In this document: positions 1 through 6,892 of the stretch, one piece after another | How the letters are laid out: every line of letters begins with the position of its first letter | Numbering within the stretch: the first letter of the stretch is position 1 | Origin: Anaerolineales bacterium | GTDB taxonomy: Bacteria; Chloroflexota; Anaerolineae; Anaerolineales; Villigracilaceae | DNA: 16,809 nucleotides | NCBI GenBank assembly: GCA_016789485.1 | Contig: JAEURE010000028.1 | Coordinates: 1 to 16,809, forward strand | Direction: 5' to 3' | Translations under genes and position numbers: made by a program | The notes under the pieces: generated by a model | The model's input: the letters and a program-made list of their open reading frames with translations, nothing else | The model's database searches: none | What the model was told of the DNA's origin: nothing

Positions 1-1
1 T

Positions 2-100
2 GCTACCCTTGCTATGATGGAATTGAAGGGAATGGTACGGCAGGTTGGCGGTATGAATTACGTGGCAATGCGGGAAGCGCGACAAGACTATGATACCTAG
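2..100 (+). CDS. C-terminal end of an unidentified protein (partial)
   Basis: An open frame enters from the left edge and stops at TAG 98-100, giving the last 32 residues of a protein that ends in MREARQDYDT. The other two plus frames are less convincing: one closes at a TGA within the first 15 bases, and the other ends at TGA 91-93 without leaving a natural junction. The stop codon overlaps the AGGAGG ribosome binding site of the next gene, so the two are probably in one operon. The fragment is too short for me to name a family. It is rich in Met and charged residues and has no membrane segment. Confidence 0.5.
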   Translation, partial: ATLAMMELKGMVRQVGGMNYVAMREARQDYDT

Positions 101-109
101 GAGGTTTCT

Positions 110-1213
110 ATGACTGTTGATTATTCACATACTTATGCAGTGATTATGGCAGGCGGAGGCGGAACTCGCCTTTGGCCAGTTTCAAGGAAAGAAAAACCTA
201 AACAATTGCTGCCATTGCTTGGCAAGGATACTTTGTTTCAGAGCACTGTGGCGCGTTTAAAGAACTTGTTTCCGCCCGAACGTATTTTGGTTGTGACGGT
301 TGAAGAGCAGGCGCGTGAGATGAAGTTGCAGGCTCCTGAAATCCCTAAAGAGAATTACCTGATCGAGCCTGCGCCGCGCGGAACGGCTTCTGTAGTCGGG
401 ATGGCGGCAATGGTCCTGCAAAAGCGAGACTCTCATGCTTCCATGGCAATCCTGCCGTCGGATCATTTCATCCGCAATGTAGATTTGTTTCATTATTTAT
501 TAAAGGCTGCATTTGAAGTTGCAGATAATGGCTACCTTGTTACGCTTGGTATTACCCCCACGGCGCCTTCCACGGCTTATGGATATATCCAACAAGGTGA
601 TTCCTTGAATGGCGAGTATAAATATCCTGCCTATACTGTTAAGAGCTTCAAAGAAAAACCCAACGAAGAGACCGCCCAGCAGCTTTTGCATACTGGGGAC
701 CATTCGTGGAATAGCGGCATGTTCATCTGGCGTACGGATGCAATCATGAACGAGATCAATAAACAGATGCCGCAGTTGGGCGCAGAGTTAAAAGTCATAG
801 GCGAGGCATGGGGAACTTCCAGGCAGAATGACGTTTTAAACAAGCGCTGGCTTGTTTTGAAAAATGAAACGGTCGATTATGGCGTAATGGAGAAGGCCGA
901 GCAGGTGGCGGTGTTGCCTGCAGGCGGCTTGGGCTGGAGTGATGTTGGGATGTGGTCATCCTTATTTGAAGTATTATTGCCTGACATGAATGGCAATATT
1001 GCCACCAATTCCAGCCTGCATCTTGCGCACGAAACCCATAATACAATGGTGTACGGTGGTTCATCAAATCGCCTAATCGTCACGATAGGTGTGGATAACA
1101 TGGTTATCGTGGATACGGGCGATGCTCTGCTGGTGTGCAAATCTGACCAGTCTCAAAAGGTGAAAGAAGTGGTCGAGCATCTGAGAAAGCACAGGCAGGA
1201 TAAGTTCCTGTAA
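110..1213 (+). CDS. manC: Mannose-1-phosphate guanylyltransferase
   Basis: This enzyme joins GTP and mannose-1-phosphate to make GDP-mannose, the cytoplasmic mannosyl donor for glycans and compatible solutes. The 367-residue protein shows the nucleotidyltransferase signature GGGGTRLWPVSR at 15-26 with PKQ just after, LPSDH at 115-119 (metal and nucleotide site), FKEKP at 180-184, WNSGMF at 200-205, DYGVMEK at 256-262 and WSDVG at 276-280. The C-terminal part (about 300-367) is the short left-handed beta-helix tail. It lacks the cupin-type phosphomannose isomerase domain of the long bifunctional form, so it should be guanylyltransferase only. The ATG at 110 is fixed by AGGAGG at 99-104 with a 5-base spacer; that site overlaps the stop of the preceding gene, which points to coupling. 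The family assignment is firm. The end use of GDP-mannose cannot be told from here. Confidence 0.93.
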   Translation: MTVDYSHTYAVIMAGGGGTRLWPVSRKEKPKQLLPLLGKDTLFQSTVARLKNLFPPERILVVTVEEQAREMKLQAPEIPKENYLIEPAPRGTASVVGMAAMVLQKRDSHASMAILPSDHFIRNVDLFHYLLKAAFEVADNGYLVTLGITPTAPSTAYGYIQQGDSLNGEYKYPAYTVKSFKEKPNEETAQQLLHTGDHSWNSGMFIWRTDAIMNEINKQMPQLGAELKVIGEAWGTSRQNDVLNKRWLVLKNETVDYGVMEKAEQVAVLPAGGLGWSDVGMWSSLFEVLLPDMNGNIATNSSLHLAHETHNTMVYGGSSNRLIVTIGVDNMVIVDTGDALLVCKSDQSQKVKEVVEHLRKHRQDKFL

Positions 1214-1257
1214 AATTGGTGTTTGTAAAAAAACGGAAAATTGCGTAGAATGATGCC

Positions 1258-1281
1258 CTATCCCGTATCCTTACGGGATAG
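1258..1281 (+). terminator. 10-bp perfect hairpin between manC and topA
   Basis: The arms 1258-1267 (CTATCCCGTA) and 1272-1281 pair perfectly around a TCCT loop. The bases that follow (ATTTGTGTT) are T-rich but not a clean run. It may be a weak terminator for the manC transcript or a structure in the topA leader, since it ends 47 bases before the topA ATG. Confidence 0.4.
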
Positions 1282-1328
1282 ATTTGTGTTACTGTCAAAA
1301 AGTTCGCGCTTTCGGCGCTGGAGGTTTA

Positions 1329-3635
1329 ATGGAAGCATATTGTATGAAGTGCAAGACAAAACGGGAAATTCAAAACCCTGTTGCAGGATTTAATGCCAAG
1401 AGCTCTGCGGTCACAACGGGCATTTGTCCTGTTTGCGGCACAAAACTTTTCCGCATGGGCAAAACCGAAGCTCATGCTGGTTTGATTCCACCGCCAAAAC
1501 CTGAGAAGGTGGAGGTGCGTAATGGCAAGTTGGTGATCGTTGAATCACCTGCAAAAGCTAAAACCGTTGGACGCTTTTTAGGGAAGGGGTATACCGTCCG
1601 TGCTTCGGTCGGACATGTGCGCGATCTGTTAAAGTCACAACTTTCTGTGGATGTGGATAATAATTTCGAGCCAAAGTATCGCGTTCCCAATGAAAAGAAA
1701 GTGGTTGTAAAAGAACTTAAGCAGCTTGCAAAAAAAGCAGAAGAGATCTTTCTCGCAACAGATCCCGACCGCGAAGGCGAATCCATTTCGTGGCATTTGA
1801 TGGAAGCTGCAGAGATAGACCCTGCCCGTACCAAGCGGGTGGTCTTTCATGAGATCACTGCTCCTGCGGTTGCAGAGGCGTTTTCGCATCCGCGGGAAAT
1901 TAACATGGACCTGGTCAATGCCCAGCAGGCGCGCCGTGTGTTGGACCGTATTGTTGGTTACAGCATCAGTCCCATTCTTTGGGAGAAGGTGCGCGGACGC
2001 CTGTCAGCGGGGCGGGTGCAGTCGGTGGCTCTCAGATTGATCGTTGATCGCGAGCGTGAAATCGATGACTTCAAGCCTGTGGAATATTGGTCCATTCATG
2101 CTGAGTTTAAACCCGATCACTTGAAATCCACATTTATTGCTAAACTAGCGCGCATTGACGAGAAGGAACCGTCTTTTTCCAATGAAGCTGAAGTGAAGCC
2201 CGTCCTGTTTGATCTGGAAACCGCAGCGTTCTCTGTTACGAAAGTCAAGCGCGGCGAACGCAGGCGCAAACCTGCAGGACCGTTTACCACGTCCACGCTG
2301 CAGCAGGAAGCTTCGCGTAAACTTGGTTTTACAGCCAAGCGGACAATGGGATTGGCGCAGGGATTATACGAAGGCCAGGATGTAGGCGAGGGTGGCACGA
2401 CAGGCCTTATCACCTACATGCGTACCGACTCGATGAATGTTTCCGCATTGGCTCAAAACGAAGCTCGTGAATATGTCACTGGAAAATACGGCGCGGATTA
2501 TCTTCCTGCGGAAGCGCCCGTTTATAAGACAAAATCCGCTGGCGCGCAGGAAGCCCATGAAGCGATTCGTCCAACTTCTGCCATGCGCGACCCTGAGAAG
2601 GTCAAGGATTTTCTTGACCCTGCAATGTTCAAGCTTTACCGCTTGATCTGGCAGCGCTTTGTGGCTTCACAAATGGAATCGGCTGTGTACGATACATTGC
2701 AGGTCGAAGTGACGGGCAAGACAACTGGGCATGAGTATCTTTTGCGTGCTTCCGGCTCTGCAGTAAAATTTGCCGGCTTTTTGGTTGTGTATGAAGAAGC
2801 CAAAAATGAAGACGCGAAGACGGACGACGATGAGGAGAATGTGAAGATCCCTGCCGGTATCGCAGAGGGACAGAAGCAGGAACTGATCCGCTTGATTCCC
2901 GAACAGCACTTTACACAGCCGCCGCCCCGTTTTTCGGAAGCATCCCTCGTGCAGGCGTTGGAAGAGAATGGCATTGGACGCCCTTCCACGTATGCGCCTA
3001 CGATTTCGACGATCCAACAGCGCGGATATGTGGAGCGTGTGGAGAAACGTCTCATCCCAACGGATACGGGGATTCAAGTTACTGACTTGATGTTTCAATA
3101 CTTCCCTGAAGTTGTGGATCTAAGTTTCACCGCCCATATGGAAGAGGATCTCGATAAAATTGCAGACGGCGATATGATATGGACGGATGCGATCCGCGAA
3201 TTTTATACACCGTTTGCCGAAGATGTGAAGAAAGCACAGGCCGAAATGCCTGTCACCAAGAGCGGACCCGAGCCCATTGGACGCAATTGCCCCGAATGCG
3301 GCAAGGAGCTAGTCATTCGTTATGGACGTTTCGGAAAATTCATTTCATGCAGCGGTTTTCCTGAGTGTCGTTACACCGAACCGTGGCTTGAGAAGATCGG
3401 CGTATTATGTCCGACCGACGGAGGCGAACTTGTGGAACGCAAGACCCGCAAAGGGCGCACCTTCTTCGGCTGCATCAATTATCCAAATTGCGAATTCACT
3501 TCGTGGAAGCGCCCCATTGCAAAACCCTGCCCGAAATGCAACGGCTTGCTGGTCATTGCAAACAAGCGCGAGGCACAATGCCTCAATTGTTCCGAATCCT
3601 TCCTATTGGAAGAGATCATGCCTGAAATGGCATAG
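1329..3635 (+). CDS. topA: DNA topoisomerase I with N-terminal zinc-ribbon (DUF5679-type) module
   Basis: A type IA topoisomerase, which relaxes negative supercoils by a transient phosphotyrosine link. With ATG 1329 as residue 1 it has 768 residues. An extra N-terminal module carries C5-x2-C8 and C33-x2-C36, a zinc ribbon. The Toprim domain starts near 66 (VIVESPAKAK, E72; DPDREGE with D145, D147, E149). SAGRVQS lies at 226-232 and the active-site tyrosine is Y363 in LITYMRTDS. Three zinc ribbons follow at the C-terminus. The middle one opens CPTDGG, so it lacks one expected cysteine. The open frame extends to a TTG at 1284, but GGAGG at 1320-1324 just before ATG 1329, and the zinc ribbon starting there, favour the ATG. 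Only 19 bases separate it from the small downstream gene, so they are probably cotranscribed. Confidence 0.95.
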   Translation: MEAYCMKCKTKREIQNPVAGFNAKSSAVTTGICPVCGTKLFRMGKTEAHAGLIPPPKPEKVEVRNGKLVIVESPAKAKTVGRFLGKGYTVRASVGHVRDLLKSQLSVDVDNNFEPKYRVPNEKKVVVKELKQLAKKAEEIFLATDPDREGESISWHLMEAAEIDPARTKRVVFHEITAPAVAEAFSHPREINMDLVNAQQARRVLDRIVGYSISPILWEKVRGRLSAGRVQSVALRLIVDREREIDDFKPVEYWSIHAEFKPDHLKSTFIAKLARIDEKEPSFSNEAEVKPVLFDLETAAFSVTKVKRGERRRKPAGPFTTSTLQQEASRKLGFTAKRTMGLAQGLYEGQDVGEGGTTGLITYMRTDSMNVSALAQNEAREYVTGKYGADYLPAEAPVYKTKSAGAQEAHEAIRPTSAMRDPEKVKDFLDPAMFKLYRLIWQRFVASQMESAVYDTLQVEVTGKTTGHEYLLRASGSAVKFAGFLVVYEEAKNEDAKTDDDEENVKIPAGIAEGQKQELIRLIPEQHFTQPPPRFSEASLVQALEENGIGRPSTYAPTISTIQQRGYVERVEKRLIPTDTGIQVTDLMFQYFPEVVDLSFTAHMEEDLDKIADGDMIWTDAIREFYTPFAEDVKKAQAEMPVTKSGPEPIGRNCPECGKELVIRYGRFGKFISCSGFPECRYTEPWLEKIGVLCPTDGGELVERKTRKGRTFFGCINYPNCEFTSWKRPIAKPCPKCNGLLVIANKREAQCLNCSESFLLEEIMPEMA

Positions 3636-3654
3636 TAGAAAGACAGGTAAACAA

Positions 3655-3834
3655 ATGCATTTTTCACCCCTCCCATATCTTGACCCTGGCTCTGGCAGCC
3701 TTATCATTCAGATCGTTGTTGCAGCCTTGCTGGGGATTGGTGTTGCTGTTCGCGCTTCCTGGGGAAGTATAAAGAAATTATTTGGAATCAAACCAAAGGT
3801 GGATGACGACAACACAGATGACGACTCCAACTAA
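3655..3834 (+). CDS. Small membrane peptide of the YLDPGSGS type
   Basis: A 59-residue protein with three parts. A short N-terminus carries YLDPGSGS at 8-15. One hydrophobic segment covers about 16-36. A basic stretch (SIKKLFGIKPK) leads to an acidic tail of Asp, Asn and Ser. I recall the YLDPGSGS plus single-helix pattern from many small uncharacterised bacterial membrane proteins; their function is not known to me. The gene begins 19 bases after topA and its 3' end overlaps the start of the methyltransferase gene, so the two are probably translated together and may act together at the membrane. The ribosome binding site is weak (ACAGG). The motif, the hydrophobic helix and the tight spacing make it a credible gene despite its size. 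Confidence 0.75.
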   Translation: MHFSPLPYLDPGSGSLIIQIVVAALLGIGVAVRASWGSIKKLFGIKPKVDDDNTDDDSN

Positions 3835-5218
3835 CGGACAACTTTCCGCTTCTTTCCGCGACCCCAGCGGATACCTGTTTTCTCGAAACGGGATTCTGTA
3901 CCGACAGGTCAACCGCGCGTACGCAGAAGATTACGCGCGATTGATGGATTCGGGTCTGTATGAGAAGCTGGTCAAAGCCAATTTATTGATTCCACATGTT
4001 GAGACCGACCAAATTCTAGCGGAGATCGCATCGTCCCCAAGGGGGGAAGCGGCATTTAAAGTCATTCAGCCGGAGCGTGTGTCGTTTATCTCCTATCCCT
4101 ATGAGTGGTCATTCAGTCAATTGAAGGACGCCGCGCTGGCTACCCTGTCCATTCACAAGCGCGCCTTGAAATTAGGCATGTCGTTGAAGGATGCCAGTGC
4201 GTACAACATTCAGTTCGTGCGCGGCAGGGCGATGTTGATCGACACGCTTTCCTTTGAGACTTACAAGGAGGGTGAGCCGTGGACGGCGTACAGGCAATTT
4301 TGTCAGCACTTTCTTGCGCCGCTTGCGCTGATGAGTTATCGCGATGTGCGCTTGAGTCAATTGTTGCGTGTGTATATTGACGGCGTGCCGCTTGACCTTG
4401 CAAGTGAATTGCTTCCATTTAAAACGAAATTGAATTTCGGCTTGCTCACGCATATTCATATCCATGCAGGTACACAAAAAAGATATTCAGATAAGGCTGT
4501 GGAACTGCGGAAAGGTGCCATGAGCCTTCAGGCTATGATCGGCTTGATCGAAAGTTTGGAGAGCACGGTTAAGAAATTGACATGGACACCAACTGGTACT
4601 GAATGGGGGGCTTATTATGATGCGACCAATTATTCTGATTCGGCGTTTGACCATAAAAAACAGTTGATACGTGAGTGGACTGCTGAGAAGAAACCAAAAT
4701 TAATTTGGGATCTGGGCGGCAATACCGGGGTGTTCAGTCGTGAAGCCGCATTATCTGGCGCGTTCACTGTTTCATTTGATATTGACCCTGCGGCAGTCGA
4801 GCAAAATTATCGGGTCGTAAAAAAGAACAAGGAACAGAATCTTTTGCCCCTCGTTTTGGATCTGACCAATCCCAGCCCTGCCATTGGATGGGACCACGCC
4901 GAACGAGATTCATTCGGTCAGCGCGGCCCCGCGGATATGGCGCTGGCGTTGGCGGTGATCCATCACCTTGCCATTTCCAATAATGTTCCGCTTCCGCAGC
5001 TTGCCCGATTCTTTGCTGCCCGCGCAAAGTGGTTGGTGATCGAGTTTGTTCCGAAATCGGATTCGCAGGTAAAACGCCTGCTTTCCTCCCGCAAAGATAT
5101 TTTTCCGACTTACACCCGCGAGGGGTTTGAAGCCGCGTTCTTGCAGGAATTTAATATCCACAAGGCTGAATCTGTTCGCGACTCGGAACGAGTCCTCTAT
5201 CTGATGGAGACACGGTAA
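3818..5218 (+). CDS. SAM-dependent methyltransferase with kinase-like N-terminal half
   Basis: A protein of about 466 residues. The C-terminal third is a class I SAM methyltransferase: motif I DLGGNTG at 298-304, an acidic motif II (SFDID) about 20 residues later, and ALAVIHHLA near 377-385 as the post-II loop. The substrate is unknown. The N-terminal half (about 10-210) is separate. It contains LKDASAYNIQF followed by LIDTLSFE, where D125, N130 and D142 have the spacing of the catalytic and metal-binding residues of aminoglycoside-kinase-like folds. I see no clear glycine-rich loop. Start choice is uncertain: ATG 3818 has AAAGGTGG 15 bases upstream, while ATG 3803 abuts that site. Either way it overlaps the small membrane gene by 17-32 bases, suggesting coupling. 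The methyltransferase call is firm; the kinase-like call is inference. Confidence 0.85.
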   Translation: MTTPTNGQLSASFRDPSGYLFSRNGILYRQVNRAYAEDYARLMDSGLYEKLVKANLLIPHVETDQILAEIASSPRGEAAFKVIQPERVSFISYPYEWSFSQLKDAALATLSIHKRALKLGMSLKDASAYNIQFVRGRAMLIDTLSFETYKEGEPWTAYRQFCQHFLAPLALMSYRDVRLSQLLRVYIDGVPLDLASELLPFKTKLNFGLLTHIHIHAGTQKRYSDKAVELRKGAMSLQAMIGLIESLESTVKKLTWTPTGTEWGAYYDATNYSDSAFDHKKQLIREWTAEKKPKLIWDLGGNTGVFSREAALSGAFTVSFDIDPAAVEQNYRVVKKNKEQNLLPLVLDLTNPSPAIGWDHAERDSFGQRGPADMALALAVIHHLAISNNVPLPQLARFFAARAKWLVIEFVPKSDSQVKRLLSSRKDIFPTYTREGFEAAFLQEFNIHKAESVRDSERVLYLMETR

Positions 5219-5252
5219 CTAATCTGCCATACAGGGGATGAAAAATACGTTG

Positions 5253-5258
5253 TATAAT
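5253..5258 (+). promoter_or_regulatory. Putative -10 element (TATAAT)
   Basis: A perfect TATAAT lies 32 bases before the ATG of the two-pass membrane protein, in the 72-base gap after the methyltransferase. The best placed -35 (TACAGG, 5230-5235, spacing 17) is poor, so only the -10 is supported. Confidence 0.4.
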
Positions 5259-5290
5259 CAAGCAAAAGTCATCAAGCAAAGGAGTCTTGT

Positions 5291-6292
5291 ATGCAGTTTA
5301 TTGTCGCTTTGTTGAAAAAACTGCCCATCTTGCCGATTGTCATGCTGATCGCGGGTCTGTTGCTGGGATTGCTGTTTGGGTATGTTATCGCACCTGTGAA
5401 ATTTGTGGATGCGACTCCCGCCTATCTGCGCGCGGATTTGCAGGAGGATTATCTCCGAATGGCGATCGACTCCTTCCGCCTCAATTCGGACCCGAACTTG
5501 GCTGTGCAGCGTTGGCAGAATCTTGGCGTGGGCGCACAGCAGGCTTACAGCAATATTCAGGCGAATCCCGGTACTGCCGACCCGGCTGTTGTCAAAGCCT
5601 ATGGGGATGTGATTACTGCCGTACTTTCGTCAGGCGGCGGCCAGCCAGCCCCTGAAACAGCGACAGGCTCCTCGTCTGTGATGCGGACAGCAGTGATTGG
5701 CGTTGGGCTGATTCTTTTGTTGGGCGTGCTTGCCGCTGGTGGTTTTTATCTATTCCGTTTGCTTGGCAAGCGCGGCAGCGGCGAAGTGACCGCCGTCATG
5801 CAGGCCTCCGAGATCAGCCGCAATGCGGAAAAAACAAATTTCGAAGACCTTGGCCTGGCACCGCCGATCACACAGACTATGACCACCTATGTGTTGGGCG
5901 ATGACCTGTATGATGAATCTTTCAGTATCGATACACAGGCTGGAGAATTCATGGGCGAGTACGGCGTGGGCGTCTCTGAAGCGATTGGCGTCGGCGACCC
6001 GAAGAAGGTCACTGCCTTGGAGATCTGGCTTTTCGATAAGAACGATATCAAAACCGCAACCAAAGTCTTGATGTCTCATCACGCTTTCAATGACCCCGAG
6101 ATTCGAGCCCGCCTTGAACGGAAGGGCGAACTTGTAATCGTTGAACCGCAAGCTCAGGTCTTGCTTGAGACCGCCACCTTGCAATTGCTTGCCACAGTGG
6201 TTGATCTTGAATATGGAAAAGGCCCAATGCCATCCAATAGTTATTTTGAACGAATTACTCTTGAATTGGCTATCTGGCCAAGGCAGGGTTAA
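5291..6292 (+). CDS. Conserved two-pass membrane protein of unknown function
   Basis: A 333-residue protein that I do not recognise by function. A first hydrophobic helix (about 12-34) is followed by an outside loop of about 95 residues that begins with ATPAYLRADLQEDYLRMAID and looks helical. A low-complexity Gly/Ala/Pro/Ser linker comes at 114-128, then a second helix (about 133-157) and a cytoplasmic domain from 160 to the end. That domain has a compact alternating pattern, with GDDLYDESFSID at 203-214, GVGVSEAIGVGDPKKV at 225-240 and IWLFDKNDI at 245-253. I recall similar proteins from Chloroflexota genomes, annotated only as hypothetical. AAAGGAG at 5278-5284 with a 6-base spacer supports the ATG. 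It is a single transcription unit with its own likely -10 upstream and a strong terminator directly after the stop. Confidence 0.85.
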   Translation: MQFIVALLKKLPILPIVMLIAGLLLGLLFGYVIAPVKFVDATPAYLRADLQEDYLRMAIDSFRLNSDPNLAVQRWQNLGVGAQQAYSNIQANPGTADPAVVKAYGDVITAVLSSGGGQPAPETATGSSSVMRTAVIGVGLILLLGVLAAGGFYLFRLLGKRGSGEVTAVMQASEISRNAEKTNFEDLGLAPPITQTMTTYVLGDDLYDESFSIDTQAGEFMGEYGVGVSEAIGVGDPKKVTALEIWLFDKNDIKTATKVLMSHHAFNDPEIRARLERKGELVIVEPQAQVLLETATLQLLATVVDLEYGKGPMPSNSYFERITLELAIWPRQG

Positions 6293-6294
6293 CA

Positions 6295-6328
6295 AAAAAA
6301 TCCCGTCCAATTTTGGACGGGATTTTTT
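6295..6328. terminator. Bidirectional intrinsic terminator
   Basis: ATCCCGTCC and GGACGGGAT pair perfectly around AATTTT. The stem is flanked by a run of seven A on the left and six T on the right, so it can stop transcription on both strands. It sits between the convergent membrane protein gene and greA. Confidence 0.88.
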
Positions 6329-6331
6329 ATT

Positions 6332-6796
6332 TTATTCGATTTTCAAGATCTTAAGTTTTATTTTTCCGCCTGGGGCTTCTGCTTCCGCGACATCTCCCAC
6401 TTTTTTATCGATGAGTGCCTTGCCAATGGGAGATTCGTGTGAAATTTTTCCCTTGCGAGGATCAGCCTCTGTCGGGCCGACGAGGTGATAGGTTTCGGGG
6501 TCAAATCCATCTTCTTGAATGGTAATGTGCGATCCGATGGCGACAACTCCCGTGCTTTTTGTCTTTTCGATGATTACGGAATTGCGCAGAATGGCTTCGA
6601 TCTCCTGAATGCGGCCTTCGAGAAAGCCCTGATCTTCCTTGGCTTTGTGGTAATCGGCGTTTTCAGAGAGATCGCCCATTTGAATGGCGGAGCGCAGTCT
6701 GGCCGCCAATTCCTCGCGGCGTGGACCTTTGAGGTCTTCCAGTTCAGCCTGGAGTTTTGCTTCACCTTCGGGGGTCAGGTAGTTGGGTTGGGACAT
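6332..6796 (-). CDS. greA: Transcription elongation factor GreA
   Basis: GreA enters the secondary channel of stalled, backtracked RNA polymerase and stimulates cleavage of the 3' end of the transcript. The 154-residue length is typical. The N-terminal coiled coil (about 8-75) carries the tip motif GDLSENADYHKAKEDQ, with acidic D42 and E45 at the positions that hold the catalytic Mg2+. The C-terminal FKBP-like domain (about 80-154) contains VGPTEAD, the SHESPIGKAL stretch and KVGD. AAGGAG (complement of 6805-6810) lies 8 bases before the ATG. A weak TTAGAT -10 is possible at 6816-6821. The gene ends a few bases before the shared bidirectional terminator. The hairpin at 6840-6882 separates it from dgt, so it is probably its own unit. 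Confidence 0.96.
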   Translation of the reverse strand: MSQPNYLTPEGEAKLQAELEDLKGPRREELAARLRSAIQMGDLSENADYHKAKEDQGFLEGRIQEIEAILRNSVIIEKTKSTGVVAIGSHITIQEDGFDPETYHLVGPTEADPRKGKISHESPIGKALIDKKVGDVAEAEAPGGKIKLKILKIE

Positions 6797-6839
6797 GGCT
6801 TTTGCTCCTTTCTAAATCTAATTAATGAGTAGTGCTTTT

Positions 6840-6882
6840 AGAAAAGGGGGCAATTGTGTGAAAACCGTGCGCCCCCTTTTCT
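6840..6882 (-). terminator. 12-bp inverted repeat downstream of dgt
   Basis: AGAAAAGGGGGC (6840-6851) pairs perfectly with GCCCCCTTTTCT (6871-6882) around a 19-base loop. Read on the minus strand it follows the dgt stop and ends in a T run within the 3' arm. The loop is long for a terminator, but position and composition fit one. Confidence 0.5.
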
Positions 6883-6892
6883 GGAAAACCAA

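Noticed and set aside
3322..3654. A long plus-strand frame across the end of topA that continues into the small membrane peptide
   Set aside because: Its first part is an out-of-frame shadow of the topA zinc ribbons. Only the last 59 codons, from ATG 3655, look like protein.
5750..6310. A minus-strand frame of 186 codons over the two-pass membrane protein
   Set aside because: It runs antisense to a well-formed gene, crosses the bidirectional terminator and has no recognisable domain or ribosome binding site.
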